From DYRB01 sp963845265 (GTDB lineage: Bacteria > Pseudomonadota > Gammaproteobacteria > Chromatiales > Chromatiaceae), in contig CAWJRN010000009.1 in the NCBI GenBank assembly GCA_963845265.1, positions 62,001 through 126,000 on the forward strand: DNA of 64,000 bases. Direction: 5' to 3'. The notes under the pieces are model-generated. The model was not told where the DNA came from. It was given only the letters and a program-made list of their open reading frames with translations, and did no database searches. A program made the translations under genes and the position numbers. Below are positions 52,428-61,410 of this stretch, piece by piece. Each line of letters opens with the position of its first letter. The first letter of the stretch is position 1.

Positions 52428-54386
52428 ATGCCCCCTATCCCTCCCCACTTGACCAAGAATCTCATCGCCGCCGCCGTTTTTGGGGGCGTAGGCATCTTTC
52501 TGGCCACCGTCGTCCCCAGCTTAGAGATCGCTTGGGTGATGGCGATCCTCCTGTTGACCATCTACCTGTTTGCCTTCGAGATCGTCGGCGTCGACGTAGC
52601 CGCCGTCACCATCATGATCCTGCTCGGACTGACCGGCCTGTTGCACCCCTTGATGGGTCTCTCCGAGGGGCTGGTACCCGTCTCGCATCTGTTCAGCGGC
52701 TTTTCCAGTAACGCGGTCATCTCGATCATGGCGGTCATGATCATCGGGGCTGGACTCGACCGTACCGGGATCGTTGCCCAGGTCGCCGGCTTCATCATGC
52801 GCATGGGCGGCACCACGGAGGCGCGGGTCATCCCCATGATCTCCAGCACCGTGGGCGTCATCTCCAGCTTCATGCAGAACGTTGGGGCCGCTGCCCTGTT
52901 CCTGCCGGTGGTCAGTCGCATCTCGGCGCGCTCCGGACTGCCCATGTCGCGGCTGCTGATGCCCATGGGCTTCTGCGCCATCCTCGGCGGCACCATCACC
53001 ATGGTCGGCTCCAGCCCCCTGATCCTCCTCAACGATCTGATCCTGACCTCCAATCAGACACTGCCAGAGGGGGCCGCGGCCATGGAGACCTTCCAACTCT
53101 TCGACGTCACCCCCATCGGCCTGGTCCTGTTGGCGACCGGCATCGCCTACTTCGTACTGGCCGGGCGCTTTGTCCTGCCCGTGGCCCCCAACGAGCTCTT
53201 GGAGGGTTCCGACCCCATGCAATACTTCGCCGAGACCTATGGCATCGGCGACGTAGCGGTGAAGGAGTTGCGAGTGCCCAACACCAGCGACCTGATCGGC
53301 ATCAGCGTCGATGAACTGGAGCAGGAATGGTGGGTCCGGGTGATCGCAGTCGAGAAGGGCGACGGACTGCGACTCGGGACCGACGGGGTGGATCGCTCCC
53401 TGGGGATCGAGGGCGGGACCGACCTGGCGCTGCTTGGGTCGCCGGAGCGAATCGCCAATCTGGCGGCAGCCAAAGCATTGACCGTAAAGCCAGAACTGGA
53501 TGTCTTCTCCGAGGCCCTCTCCAACGCCAAGGCCGGCATCGCCGAGTTGGTCATCCGGCCTGGGTCCAGCCTTATCGGCAAAACCGCCCGGGACATCTGG
53601 ATGCGCAAGACCTATGGCCTATCCTTGCTGGCCATCCACCGCGGCGAGGAACAGATCAGCGTGGCCACGGGCGGCGTGCGTAACACCCCCTTCCGAGTCG
53701 GTGACGCCCTGGTGGTACATACAACCTGGGTGGATCTGGCGCGCCTGGAGAGAAACCGAGACTTCGTGATCGTCACCACCGAGTACCCCCATGAGGACCT
53801 GCGCCCGCACAAGCTCGGCGCAGCCCTGTTCTTCTTCGCCATCACCCTGTACCTGCTGCTGTTCACGGATCTGCGCCTATCCATCGCCCTGTTCGTCGGG
53901 GCCCTGGGTATGATCCTGTCCCGGGTCCTGTCCATGGAGGAGGCCTACCGGGCGATCAGCTGGAAGTCCGTCTTCCTGCTCGCCTCCCTCATCCCACTGG
54001 GGCTGGCGGTCGAGTCCACCGGCACCGCGGCCTGGATTGCCGAGCGTACCCTCTCGGTGGTCGGCGATATGCCGATCTGGGTCATCCAGGGGGCGGTCAT
54101 GCTGCTCGCGACCATCTTCACCCTGGTCATGTCCAACGTGGGCGCCACCGTCCTGCTGGTCCCCCTGGCCATCAACATCGCCCTCGGGGCCGGGGCCGAT
54201 CCTGCGCTGTTCGCCCTGACCGTGGCCATCGGCACCTCCAACTCCTTCCTCATCCCCACCCATCAGGTCAACGCCCTGATCATGGGGCCCGGCGGCTACC
54301 GGGTGGCGGACTTCATGCGTGCCGGCGGGATCATGACCGTGCTGTTCCTGGTGGTCGCCATGGTGATGCTGAACCTGGTGTTCTGA
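52428..54386 (+). CDS. SLC13/DASS-family anion permease with RCK_C domains
   Basis: A 652-residue transporter. Start 52428 (MPPIPPHLTKN) has AAGGAG 7 bp upstream, which decides against the ATGs at 52395 and 52413. Two membrane halves (FSSNAVISIMAVMIIGAGLD; SNVGATVLLVPLAINIALGA) flank two cytoplasmic TrkA-C/RCK-C domains (about residues 290-450). SLC13 proteins of this layout move sulfate, other divalent anions or dicarboxylates with Na+; sulfate would suit a sulfur bacterium, but the substrate is not readable. It ends about 60 bp before pyruvate kinase. Confidence 0.88.
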   Translation: MPPIPPHLTKNLIAAAVFGGVGIFLATVVPSLEIAWVMAILLLTIYLFAFEIVGVDVAAVTIMILLGLTGLLHPLMGLSEGLVPVSHLFSGFSSNAVISIMAVMIIGAGLDRTGIVAQVAGFIMRMGGTTEARVIPMISSTVGVISSFMQNVGAAALFLPVVSRISARSGLPMSRLLMPMGFCAILGGTITMVGSSPLILLNDLILTSNQTLPEGAAAMETFQLFDVTPIGLVLLATGIAYFVLAGRFVLPVAPNELLEGSDPMQYFAETYGIGDVAVKELRVPNTSDLIGISVDELEQEWWVRVIAVEKGDGLRLGTDGVDRSLGIEGGTDLALLGSPERIANLAAAKALTVKPELDVFSEALSNAKAGIAELVIRPGSSLIGKTARDIWMRKTYGLSLLAIHRGEEQISVATGGVRNTPFRVGDALVVHTTWVDLARLERNRDFVIVTTEYPHEDLRPHKLGAALFFFAITLYLLLFTDLRLSIALFVGALGMILSRVLSMEEAYRAISWKSVFLLASLIPLGLAVESTGTAAWIAERTLSVVGDMPIWVIQGAVMLLATIFTLVMSNVGATVLLVPLAINIALGAGADPALFALTVAIGTSNSFLIPTHQVNALIMGPGGYRVADFMRAGGIMTVLFLVVAMVMLNLVF

Positions 54387-54444
54387 GGACGGGGTCGCCT
54401 AACCGACGCTAATGCCGCTTCCCCCTACCCCGGAATCCAGATCC

Positions 54445-55890
54445 ATGCCCAACCGACCCCGTACCCGAAGGACCAAGATCGTTGCCACCATCGGCCCCGC
54501 CTCGGATGCGCCAGAGACGCTTGCGGCCATGCTGCGGGCGGGCATGAATGTCGCAAGACTGAACCTGTCCCACGGCAGCTTCGACGAGCACAGGGCCAGG
54601 CTGACGCGCATCCGCGCTGCGGCGGAAGCGGTGGGCGTGCAAGTGGCGATCATGATCGATACCCGCGGGATCGAGATTCGTACCGGCGCCGTGACCGAAG
54701 GCGTGGTGGAGCTGAAGTCCGGGGAGGAGTTCTCGCTATTCACGGACAAGCGCGTCGGCGATGCCCATGGCGTCTCGGTGTCCTATCAGCGGCTACCGCG
54801 GGAGGTGAATCCGGGCGATACCGTCCTACTTGACGACGGCGCCATGGAGCTACAGGTACTGGCGACAACCGAGCGCGAGGTGCGCTGTCGGGTGGTGGTC
54901 GGCGGGCTGCTACGGGCCAGCAAGGGGGTCAATCTGCCCGGCGCCCAGCTCTCGGTGACGGCGGTAGACCCAGAGCACCGCGACGACGTGATCCGGGAGC
55001 TGACCTTTGCGGCCGAGAACGACGTCGAATACATCGCGGCATCCTTTATTCAGAGCGCCGACGAGGTGCACCGGATGCGCGAGATCCTGCTGGAGCACGG
55101 CGTGGAGATCCCGATCATCGCCAAGATCGAAAACCGTGCCGGGGTTGCCAACCTGGAGTCTATCGTGCTTGCGGCCGATGGCGTCATGGTCGCCCGAGGC
55201 GACCTCGGCGTGGAATTGCCGCTGGCAGACGTGCCAAGCACCCAGAAGAAGATCATCCGCACCACGGTCAGCAACGGCAAGCCTGTCATCACCGCTACGC
55301 AGATGCTCGCCTCGATGGAACGGAACCCGAAGCCGACCAGAGCCGAGGCCAGCGACGTGGCCAACGCGATCCTCGACGGCAGCTCGGCGGTGATGCTGTC
55401 CGGCGAGACCGCCGCCGGCGCCTACCCGGTCGATGCGGTGCGGATCATGGCCGAACTGGCGGTGCGTGCCGAGGCATCTCTGCGCGAGTACGGCTGGCTG
55501 CAACAGACCCTGCCGCATCCGTCCAACGTGGTCACCGAGGCGGTCTCCCACGCAGCGGTGCGCATGGCCGAGCAGCTCGGTGCGCGGGCCATCCTGAGCC
55601 TGACCGAGACCGGCTTCACCTCGAGGCTGATCTCCAAGCACCGACCCGAATGCCAGATCCTCGCCGTAACCGCCTCCCTGAAGGTCGCACGCAGGCTCGC
55701 GTTGAACTGGGGCGTCATCCCGGTGCTCTACGACGTCGGCATCTCTGACGACGAGAAGATCGCAAGGGCGATTCAGGTCGCCCGCGAGCGTGGGCTCGTT
55801 CAAGCGGGCGACATGTTGATCGGCACCTGGGGCCATACCGAGAGCGCGGGCGGCACCGATGCGATCCGGGTATTGATTGTCCCTGATTAG
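54445..55890 (+). CDS. pyk: Pyruvate kinase
   Basis: A 481-residue enzyme making pyruvate and ATP from phosphoenolpyruvate and ADP. Start 54445 (MPNRPRTRRTKIVATIGPAS) is preferred to 54412, since it gives the normal length and N-terminus. Catalytic regions: NLSHGSFDEH, IIAKIENRAGV with the essential Lys, and MVARGDLGVELPL. The usual DTKGPEIRT reads DTRGIEIRT here, a small change at the metal/substrate site. C-terminal regulatory domain present. May be co-transcribed with the SLC13 gene. Confidence 0.93.
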   Translation: MPNRPRTRRTKIVATIGPASDAPETLAAMLRAGMNVARLNLSHGSFDEHRARLTRIRAAAEAVGVQVAIMIDTRGIEIRTGAVTEGVVELKSGEEFSLFTDKRVGDAHGVSVSYQRLPREVNPGDTVLLDDGAMELQVLATTEREVRCRVVVGGLLRASKGVNLPGAQLSVTAVDPEHRDDVIRELTFAAENDVEYIAASFIQSADEVHRMREILLEHGVEIPIIAKIENRAGVANLESIVLAADGVMVARGDLGVELPLADVPSTQKKIIRTTVSNGKPVITATQMLASMERNPKPTRAEASDVANAILDGSSAVMLSGETAAGAYPVDAVRIMAELAVRAEASLREYGWLQQTLPHPSNVVTEAVSHAAVRMAEQLGARAILSLTETGFTSRLISKHRPECQILAVTASLKVARRLALNWGVIPVLYDVGISDDEKIARAIQVARERGLVQAGDMLIGTWGHTESAGGTDAIRVLIVPD

Positions 55891-56421
55891 TGGAGAGGTC
55901 GGTGAGGATCTTTCTTCAGCGAACGGCGGCCCGCACAGCTTGCCCGGTATCGCCTCGCTCATCTGCTTTCGCCCCATCAGTTGTGATGAGGGCGGATTTC
56001 AGCAGATACGGCTCAGCGTGTTCGGCCTAAGGCGATTCTGTTTCTGTTGAGATGGGCGCGGGACTTGCATATCGAACCCAGCCCTTTCGACTCAGGCTCG
56101 ATCCGCTCGTACCCAAGAGTCGAGCAGCGCGACCCAGGATCGCGACCGCGCCGGCCCGCCCGACGGTGTACGAGCGATGACAACAGGGCCTCATCGATGC
56201 GATGAAGGACGGCGGGATCGCACGGATGCTATTGTAACTGCTGACAAACCCGGCTTCGGAGTTGCGGTCGCTGTTGATATCCGGGTACAGACAGGTACAA
56301 AACGAGCAAAAAATGACACTATTGGCCGAATAGGCCGCTTTGCGATGGGAGCCTCGCTACAGCAGGATTTGCCGCAGAGGAGGCCCTTCGCATTGCGCAA
56401 CAGCGACGAGGAATATCAGTC
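55891..56421. other. Intergenic with dispersed repeat
   Basis: 531 bp. It holds copy 2 of the 7283 repeat near its left end and the upstream region of the Hpt gene. A plus-strand frame from 56177 has no recognisable domain. Confidence 0.45.
55987..56055. repeat. Dispersed intergenic repeat, copy 2
   Basis: About 69 bp, roughly 80% identical to 7283-7350 in the same orientation. The inverted repeat seen in copy 1 is partly lost here. Confidence 0.6.
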
Positions 56422-57345
56422 ATGCCCCTATCAAACGATGAGACAAGCGATCAGGAGATGATCGAGATCTTCGTGGAGGAGGCCGGTGAGATTCTAGAAA
56501 GTATGGATAGGGACCTTGCCGCCTGGCGGCAACACCCTTCCGACAAGGACGCGCTTTCGGGGATCCGCCGCGCCTTCCACACCCTGAAGGGCAGCGGCCG
56601 CATGGTCAAGGCCATGGAACTGGGGGAACTCGCGTGGAAGGTCGAGAACATGCTGAACCGGGCGGTGGAAGGCTCCGTGCCGGTAACCGACCGCATGGTG
56701 CAACTGGTGGCTACCAGCCGCGCAGCCCTGCCGTCGCTCGTCGAGGCATTCAGGACGCAACGGAAGCCGGATATGGGCAGCGAGTTGCAATCATTGATGA
56801 ACCAAGCGGATGGCATCGCCGACGGCCAGAGGCCAACCGCGCCCACCATGCGCCCAGTGCACGCGGAGGCAGGCGACCAGGCCGGGGCACAGGTCCGCCG
56901 CCATGACCTAGAGCAAGCCCTGGATCGGGCAGCCAAGAGGGCCGACGAGGCCCTGCAGCGCTCGGAAATGGCGCTACAACAGGTACGTCGCCTGGCCACA
57001 CAGATCGGCGCCGCCCAGACGCACGAAGGTTTCGGCCGTGCGGAACTGGCGCCCCTGTTCGAGCGCGTGAACGTCCTGGGCAGGGATCTTGCCGAGCTGC
57101 GTCGCACGTCCAGACGGCCCCAGCAGGACGCCGATCCTCATCCACGGGAATTGCTGCAGTCCATCGACCAACGCATCCGGGAGAAGCTGGCACCAACGGA
57201 GCACGCTCGGGCCGAGGTGACCCGTGAGCTCGAAGCAAACCGGCATGCGGCGGTCTCCGCCCGCAGGCTGGCGATAGTGGCCTTGCTTATCAGCCTCGCC
57301 GTGTTGGGCGGCGCCGCAGCCCTGGTACTGCTCCAGGCTGGCTGA
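56422..57345 (+). CDS. Tail-anchored histidine phosphotransfer (Hpt) protein
   Basis: A 307-residue protein. Residues about 10-115 form an Hpt domain with phospho-His in FHTLKGSGRMV, of the ChpA/PilL type. The middle (about 155-270) is a long charged helical, probably coiled-coil region. A single hydrophobic segment (LAIVALLISLAVLGGAAALV) ends the protein, so it is tail-anchored with the Hpt domain in the cytoplasm. There is no kinase, receiver or CheW domain. It may be a scaffold or relay for a ChpA-like pathway (inference). Neighbours give no clue. Confidence 0.75.
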   Translation: MPLSNDETSDQEMIEIFVEEAGEILESMDRDLAAWRQHPSDKDALSGIRRAFHTLKGSGRMVKAMELGELAWKVENMLNRAVEGSVPVTDRMVQLVATSRAALPSLVEAFRTQRKPDMGSELQSLMNQADGIADGQRPTAPTMRPVHAEAGDQAGAQVRRHDLEQALDRAAKRADEALQRSEMALQQVRRLATQIGAAQTHEGFGRAELAPLFERVNVLGRDLAELRRTSRRPQQDADPHPRELLQSIDQRIREKLAPTEHARAEVTRELEANRHAAVSARRLAIVALLISLAVLGGAAALVLLQAG

Positions 57346-57427
57346 CCTGGGTCCTTTCCCCCCAAGGTCCAATACGGAACGCGATGCCGACGGTTCCGAT
57401 CGGGGCGCCGGCACCATCCGTAGAGAT

Positions 57428-57970
57428 TCACCGAGCGACGGACCGCGCCTCCACCAGCAGTTCCTCACAGGCGCTCACGACCTCTACCCCATCCCACTCC
57501 AGGGGGCCAAGACCGACGTAGCGCAGGCGCCCCTGGTGGTCGATCAGGACACCTGTGGGCAGCACCTTGCCCCCCCATGCGCGAAAGGTCGCGCCCTCTG
57601 CATCGAGCAGCACCGGAAAGTCGATGCGCCATTGGGCCAGGGTGCGCTCGACCTTGCGCCGGGCCTCCGCCACATTGACCCCGACCACCACAAAGGGCTG
57701 CCCCTGCATCTTTTCCGCCAGGCGCTGGATACCCGGCATCTCCTCTAGACAGGGCTGGCACCAACTGGCCCAGAAATTGAGCAGGACCACCTGCCCCCGC
57801 CAGGTGTCGAGACTCTGACTTTGGCCCGCGAGGTCGGGCAGGTCGAGGGCGGGGGCTGCCTGAGGCCCCAGGTTACGCAGCTCGCCCGCCGGACAGAGCG
57901 GCGCCACGGCCAGCAGAATGGCGATGGCCACAAGTTGCATGACTATCCGACCGAGACCGTTGTCGAGCAT
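57428..57970 (-). CDS. TlpA/ResA-like thioredoxin
   Basis: A 180-residue exported thioredoxin-like protein. Start 57970 (MLDNGLGRIVMQLVAIAILL) gives a signal or anchor helix. The active site is WASWCQPC, and the TlpA insertion and cis-Pro (VLPTGVLI) are present. Such proteins reduce heme-binding Cys in apocytochromes or other periplasmic thiols. It lies 142 bp downstream of the nonaheme cytochrome gene on the same strand but after a strong terminator, so it may be separately transcribed. Confidence 0.87.
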   Translation of the reverse strand: MLDNGLGRIVMQLVAIAILLAVAPLCPAGELRNLGPQAAPALDLPDLAGQSQSLDTWRGQVVLLNFWASWCQPCLEEMPGIQRLAEKMQGQPFVVVGVNVAEARRKVERTLAQWRIDFPVLLDAEGATFRAWGGKVLPTGVLIDHQGRLRYVGLGPLEWDGVEVVSACEELLVEARSVAR

Positions 57971-58027
57971 AGGGGTTGCCTCTGGATTCGACCGTGCGGC
58001 GGTCTGTGTGCGCGATGCGGGTTGCAG

Positions 58028-58061
58028 AAAAAAGGCCCCGCCCGGTCTCCCGGACGAGGCC
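58028..58061 (-). terminator. Rho-independent terminator after the nonaheme cytochrome gene
   Basis: On the minus strand a 12-bp stem (two G-U pairs) with a GAGA loop (58034-58061) is followed by six U (58028-58033). It lies about 50 bp past the cytochrome stop codon and upstream of the TlpA gene. Confidence 0.88.
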
Positions 58062-58112
58062 CAGGCGCTCGTCGCCTCGCGGCGAGGTGGCGCCTCCAAG
58101 GAGTCTACCGCA

Positions 58113-60830
58113 TCACCGTTCGAAGCTCTTGTTCACGCTGTGGCAGAGACCACATGACACCGGGTCACCGGCCTGGACGGTGCGATTGGAACCCTCGACG
58201 CTGAAGCTCCGGGTGACCGGGGACCGTGACAGTACCGTGCCCAGGTGATCGGAACCGTGGCAGGAGCCGCAGGTGCCACCGCCGGCCTTGCCGTTCTCTC
58301 GCTTGGCCAGGTCCTTGTGCGCCTCCTTCCAGAAGCGGCTGTCATTGACCAGATGCATCCCATGCGGACCACCCTGGGTGTCGCTGGACATGGCGCTGGT
58401 GGTGTGACAGGTACTGCACTCGCTCACCGTACCGGAGTGGCCCTGGAGCTGCCCGGCGGTGACGTTGTCGTTGTTCAGCGGTGAGCCGTCCTGATCCCAC
58501 TCCGCGTGGGTCGCCCCATGGCACCCCTCGCACATGACCCCACCGTGACCGGTGCTGACCCGATAGAGCATCTGGTTGCCGGCACCTGGATTGGCAAAGC
58601 CGTTGAAGCTGGCCGGGACCGTGTTCTCGGCAAAGACCTTGTTGGCCGGGACGATAGGCTTGGCGTTGGTGTCGCCACTGAGGTATGCGCGGATCAGGCG
58701 GATACCGTCGGCGTTGCCGTTGGTATCGTAGCCGTTGACCACGGTCCCGCTGCTGCCCGCCAGGTTGTTGTTCGCGTCACCCGTGTGGCAGGAGCCGCAA
58801 CCGGGTTCGTTGGCCCAGGGCACGCGCTTGGTCAGGTCGGCCCCGGCCGGGAAGGGCTGGGCGGCGCTGACGTTGGCTGTGAAGTCGTCACCGACCTGGG
58901 TCAGGTCGCCGTGGCAGTCCTGACAGACCATGCCACCATTGGCCATGGCCCCGCGCATGCACTTGGTATTGGTGCCCGGATGGCATTGGTAGCAGGTCTG
59001 CTCCAGGACGGCCTCGCGGGCGGCCTGGTTGCCTGGCAGGCCGGTGCCGGCGCTGTCGGCGGTGGGCGCAGGCATAGCCGGGAAAAGCCCAGTGCCGGCG
59101 TGGGCCATATGTAGGACCCGCGAATTACTCTGCTGCACCCGCTGCACACGCCCGTTGGCTGCGGTATCCGGGTTGGCTGCGTCGCCACCAAGGGGACCGA
59201 ACTGAGCCAAGTCGAGGGCCGGGGTGTAGTGGCAGACCTGACAGACGACCGACTGGCCCTGATCGAGCGCCTTGTTGGCCAGGCAGTTGGCGTTGCCGTT
59301 GGGCGTGTCGGTGCTCATGCCGTTACAGGCGGTGGCGTTGCCGTCGGTATCGCGGTAGGCCGCCCCGTGTAGGAGGTCGTGGAGGCGCAGGACGTTGATG
59401 TCCGTGGCGTACTCGACGCTCACGGCCAGCGGCACGCTAGCACCTACCAGAGGATCGCTCGTGCTGTCTTCCACCGGCAGCCCTGCGTCGATCAGCGTCT
59501 GGTTGGCGGAGCCCGCATTGGGGCTATCGGGCATGTCGAACCGCGAGCCGTGACAGTTCTTACAACTAGCCTCCCCGGAGATGGGCAGCACCGTATCGAC
59601 GGTGGCCAGCACAGTAGTACCACTGCTGTTCTTGGCCTGGACCCGCACCAAGGGGTAGGGATTCTCGCGCCCGAAGTCGTCGAAGGCGGCGAAAGGTACC
59701 CCTGCGCCCTCGAACCAGTTCACGCCATTCGCCACGTAGCCGAACGGGAAGTTGACGAAGAACGGCTTGTCGCCGTAGTGCTCCTCCGCAACCTCGGCGT
59801 TGTTGCCGACATAGGGGTTGGCAATGCCGGGCATGGCGTGCTGCACGGCGGAGAGGAACTCGTCGCCGCTGTTGACCAGGCCGTCGGGGCCGATATACAG
59901 GTCCTCGACATTAGGCACCGGCAGGCTGAGGTCGACGTTCTTGGACGGGTCATTAGGATCGTAGAAGGCGGCCAGGATACCCGGAGGATAGAAGGGGTCG
60001 TACGCCTGGAAGGCGACCGTCCAGAAATTGGTCTTGTAGACATCCCCGGAGTCGGTCAGGCCTGTGAAGGGGTAGTTTGTGGCCGGATCCAGGGGCGCGC
60101 TGAGGATGGGATCATTGGGGTTTGAGGCCGCAGAGTAGGTCACCTGGGCCTGGCTGGGCCCGAGGACCTTGGGCTCGGCGCCCTTCTGGATGACCTGGGC
60201 GAGCAGGACCTGGAAGGGCGGCAGGATGCTCGATATGCGGGTATCCAGGTCGCCGCAGTGCATGCCCAGGTCGTTGATGGCGACCACCTGATAGCCGCTG
60301 CTGCCGGTGCCGGCTGCGGGGCTCAGGGAATTGGCGCTGTCGGGCTTGGGGGCCTCGCCCACAGGGCCGACCATGTAAGGGTCAACACCCACATCCAGCG
60401 CATTCTGGCTGGTCGAGTTGATGGAGGCATTGGGCGGAGTGCCCCCGCCGGGGGGCGTGGTATCCGAGCTTCGAACGGTCACCTGGGTCGTACAGGTCGC
60501 CTGGGTGCCGTAGCGCGAGACCTGCAGGGTAGTCGCAAAGGTCCCTGCCTGGGAATAGGAGACGGTCCTGGTTCGGCTCGTGCTCGAGCTGGGGTTGCCG
60601 CCGCTGAAGCCCCAGTTGTAGTTCGGGGTTCGGCTGAACCCGGAGACGTTCGCTGACCAGGAGACGCTTCCGCCCGGGGTGACGGTCGGGTTCTGGGGCG
60701 AAATGGTGCAGGACGCAGTGGACGAACGCGAGTCCGAATCCGAGTCGGCCAAGCTTAAGCCCGGCCATGGCAGGGCAAGCCCGATCGACAGCGCCACCCC
60801 AAAGGGGGCGGCAGTGCTTCGCAAGTTCAT
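58113..60830 (-). CDS. Exported nonaheme c-type cytochrome with PKD-like domain
   Basis: A 905-residue exported protein. Start 60830 (MNLRSTAAPFG) has GGAG upstream; a GTG at 60845 lies on that ribosome binding site. After the signal peptide comes a PKD/Ig-like domain (about residues 40-120, ASCTISPQNPTVTPGGSVSW). Next is a region with GYQVVAINDLGMHCGDLDTR. The C-terminal half holds nine CxxCH heme motifs: CKNCH, CQVCH, CYQCH, CQDCH, CGSCH, CEGCH, CSTCH, CGSCH and CGLCH. It is probably periplasmic or surface-exposed and moves electrons; the partner is unknown. Divergent from a sigma-54 activator, which likely controls it (inference). Confidence 0.88.
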   Translation of the reverse strand: MNLRSTAAPFGVALSIGLALPWPGLSLADSDSDSRSSTASCTISPQNPTVTPGGSVSWSANVSGFSRTPNYNWGFSGGNPSSSTSRTRTVSYSQAGTFATTLQVSRYGTQATCTTQVTVRSSDTTPPGGGTPPNASINSTSQNALDVGVDPYMVGPVGEAPKPDSANSLSPAAGTGSSGYQVVAINDLGMHCGDLDTRISSILPPFQVLLAQVIQKGAEPKVLGPSQAQVTYSAASNPNDPILSAPLDPATNYPFTGLTDSGDVYKTNFWTVAFQAYDPFYPPGILAAFYDPNDPSKNVDLSLPVPNVEDLYIGPDGLVNSGDEFLSAVQHAMPGIANPYVGNNAEVAEEHYGDKPFFVNFPFGYVANGVNWFEGAGVPFAAFDDFGRENPYPLVRVQAKNSSGTTVLATVDTVLPISGEASCKNCHGSRFDMPDSPNAGSANQTLIDAGLPVEDSTSDPLVGASVPLAVSVEYATDINVLRLHDLLHGAAYRDTDGNATACNGMSTDTPNGNANCLANKALDQGQSVVCQVCHYTPALDLAQFGPLGGDAANPDTAANGRVQRVQQSNSRVLHMAHAGTGLFPAMPAPTADSAGTGLPGNQAAREAVLEQTCYQCHPGTNTKCMRGAMANGGMVCQDCHGDLTQVGDDFTANVSAAQPFPAGADLTKRVPWANEPGCGSCHTGDANNNLAGSSGTVVNGYDTNGNADGIRLIRAYLSGDTNAKPIVPANKVFAENTVPASFNGFANPGAGNQMLYRVSTGHGGVMCEGCHGATHAEWDQDGSPLNNDNVTAGQLQGHSGTVSECSTCHTTSAMSSDTQGGPHGMHLVNDSRFWKEAHKDLAKRENGKAGGGTCGSCHGSDHLGTVLSRSPVTRSFSVEGSNRTVQAGDPVSCGLCHSVNKSFER

Positions 60831-61153
60831 AATGATGTGCTCCACTCCAAAAAAGGGCGTTCAACGACGCCTGAATTATTGTCTTAGCGGTCCTGCGGCT
60901 CGGGCCCCAGGCCTTGCGGGGAGGTGCATTGCCCCAAGGGGCGTGTCGGACCGCCTTGCGTGCAAACGGCCGATCACAGCCGGATGCTCCTCTCGATCTT
61001 CCGGTGCGCCACTGGGCCTGACAAAGGTCCCGCAGTCAGGAGCAACACCGCATGGCAGAAGGCTGCCTGTGGCTTCTGAGACTCCAGCCCCAACTACTCA
61101 TCTGTGTCACCCGGCGGCCACCGACCTATCGCGACGGACACCCTGGCTAGCGC

Positions 61154-61169
61154 AGCACAAATTGGGCCA
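61154..61169 (-). promoter_or_regulatory. Candidate sigma-54 promoter of the nonaheme cytochrome gene
   Basis: The minus strand reads TGGCCCAATTTGTGCT: GG and GC separated by 10 bp, with a fair fit to TGGCACG-N4-TTGCW. The leader would be about 310 nt, longer than usual, so the call is tentative. Confidence 0.35.
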
Positions 61170-61275
61170 GACCAAGATTGGCCACTGAATGGCGGGTAAC
61201 CCATTGATAATGCGGTTGAGCGCAGCTTGACTTCGGAGTCTCAGCGCCAAGTTGTGACACGAATGGCAGCTTGCA

Positions 61276-61376
61276 TCTGTCGGAACTGACAGATACCCGA
61301 CAGAAGTGACAGGTAAGGCGCGAGTGCGGGAAACAGCGAGGAAGTGGTAACGACGTTCAGCTAGCTGTCAGGCGAC
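61276..61376. promoter_or_regulatory. Cluster of TGTC/GACA half-sites, candidate enhancer for the sigma-54 activator
   Basis: Contains the inverted repeat TCTGTC/GACAGA (61276-61293), TGTCGG/CCGACA (61278-61302), TGACAG (61307-61312), CTGTCAG (61365-61371) and CGACA (61373-61377). It lies 110-220 bp upstream of the candidate leftward promoter and just before the activator gene. Confidence 0.5.
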
Positions 61377-61410
61377 AATTCCTATACTCGCGCCATGTCG
61401 GGCCTGGAGA

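Larger units (their letters stand above)
60831..61410. promoter_or_regulatory. Divergent control region, cytochrome and sigma-54 activator
   Basis: 580 bp without a gene. It contains a candidate leftward sigma-54 promoter (61154-61169) and a cluster of TGTC/GACA motifs (61276-61376), listed separately. Confidence 0.55.

Noticed and set aside
54910..55977. 355-codon minus-strand frame opposite pyruvate kinase
   Set aside because: Shadow of pyk; no domain.
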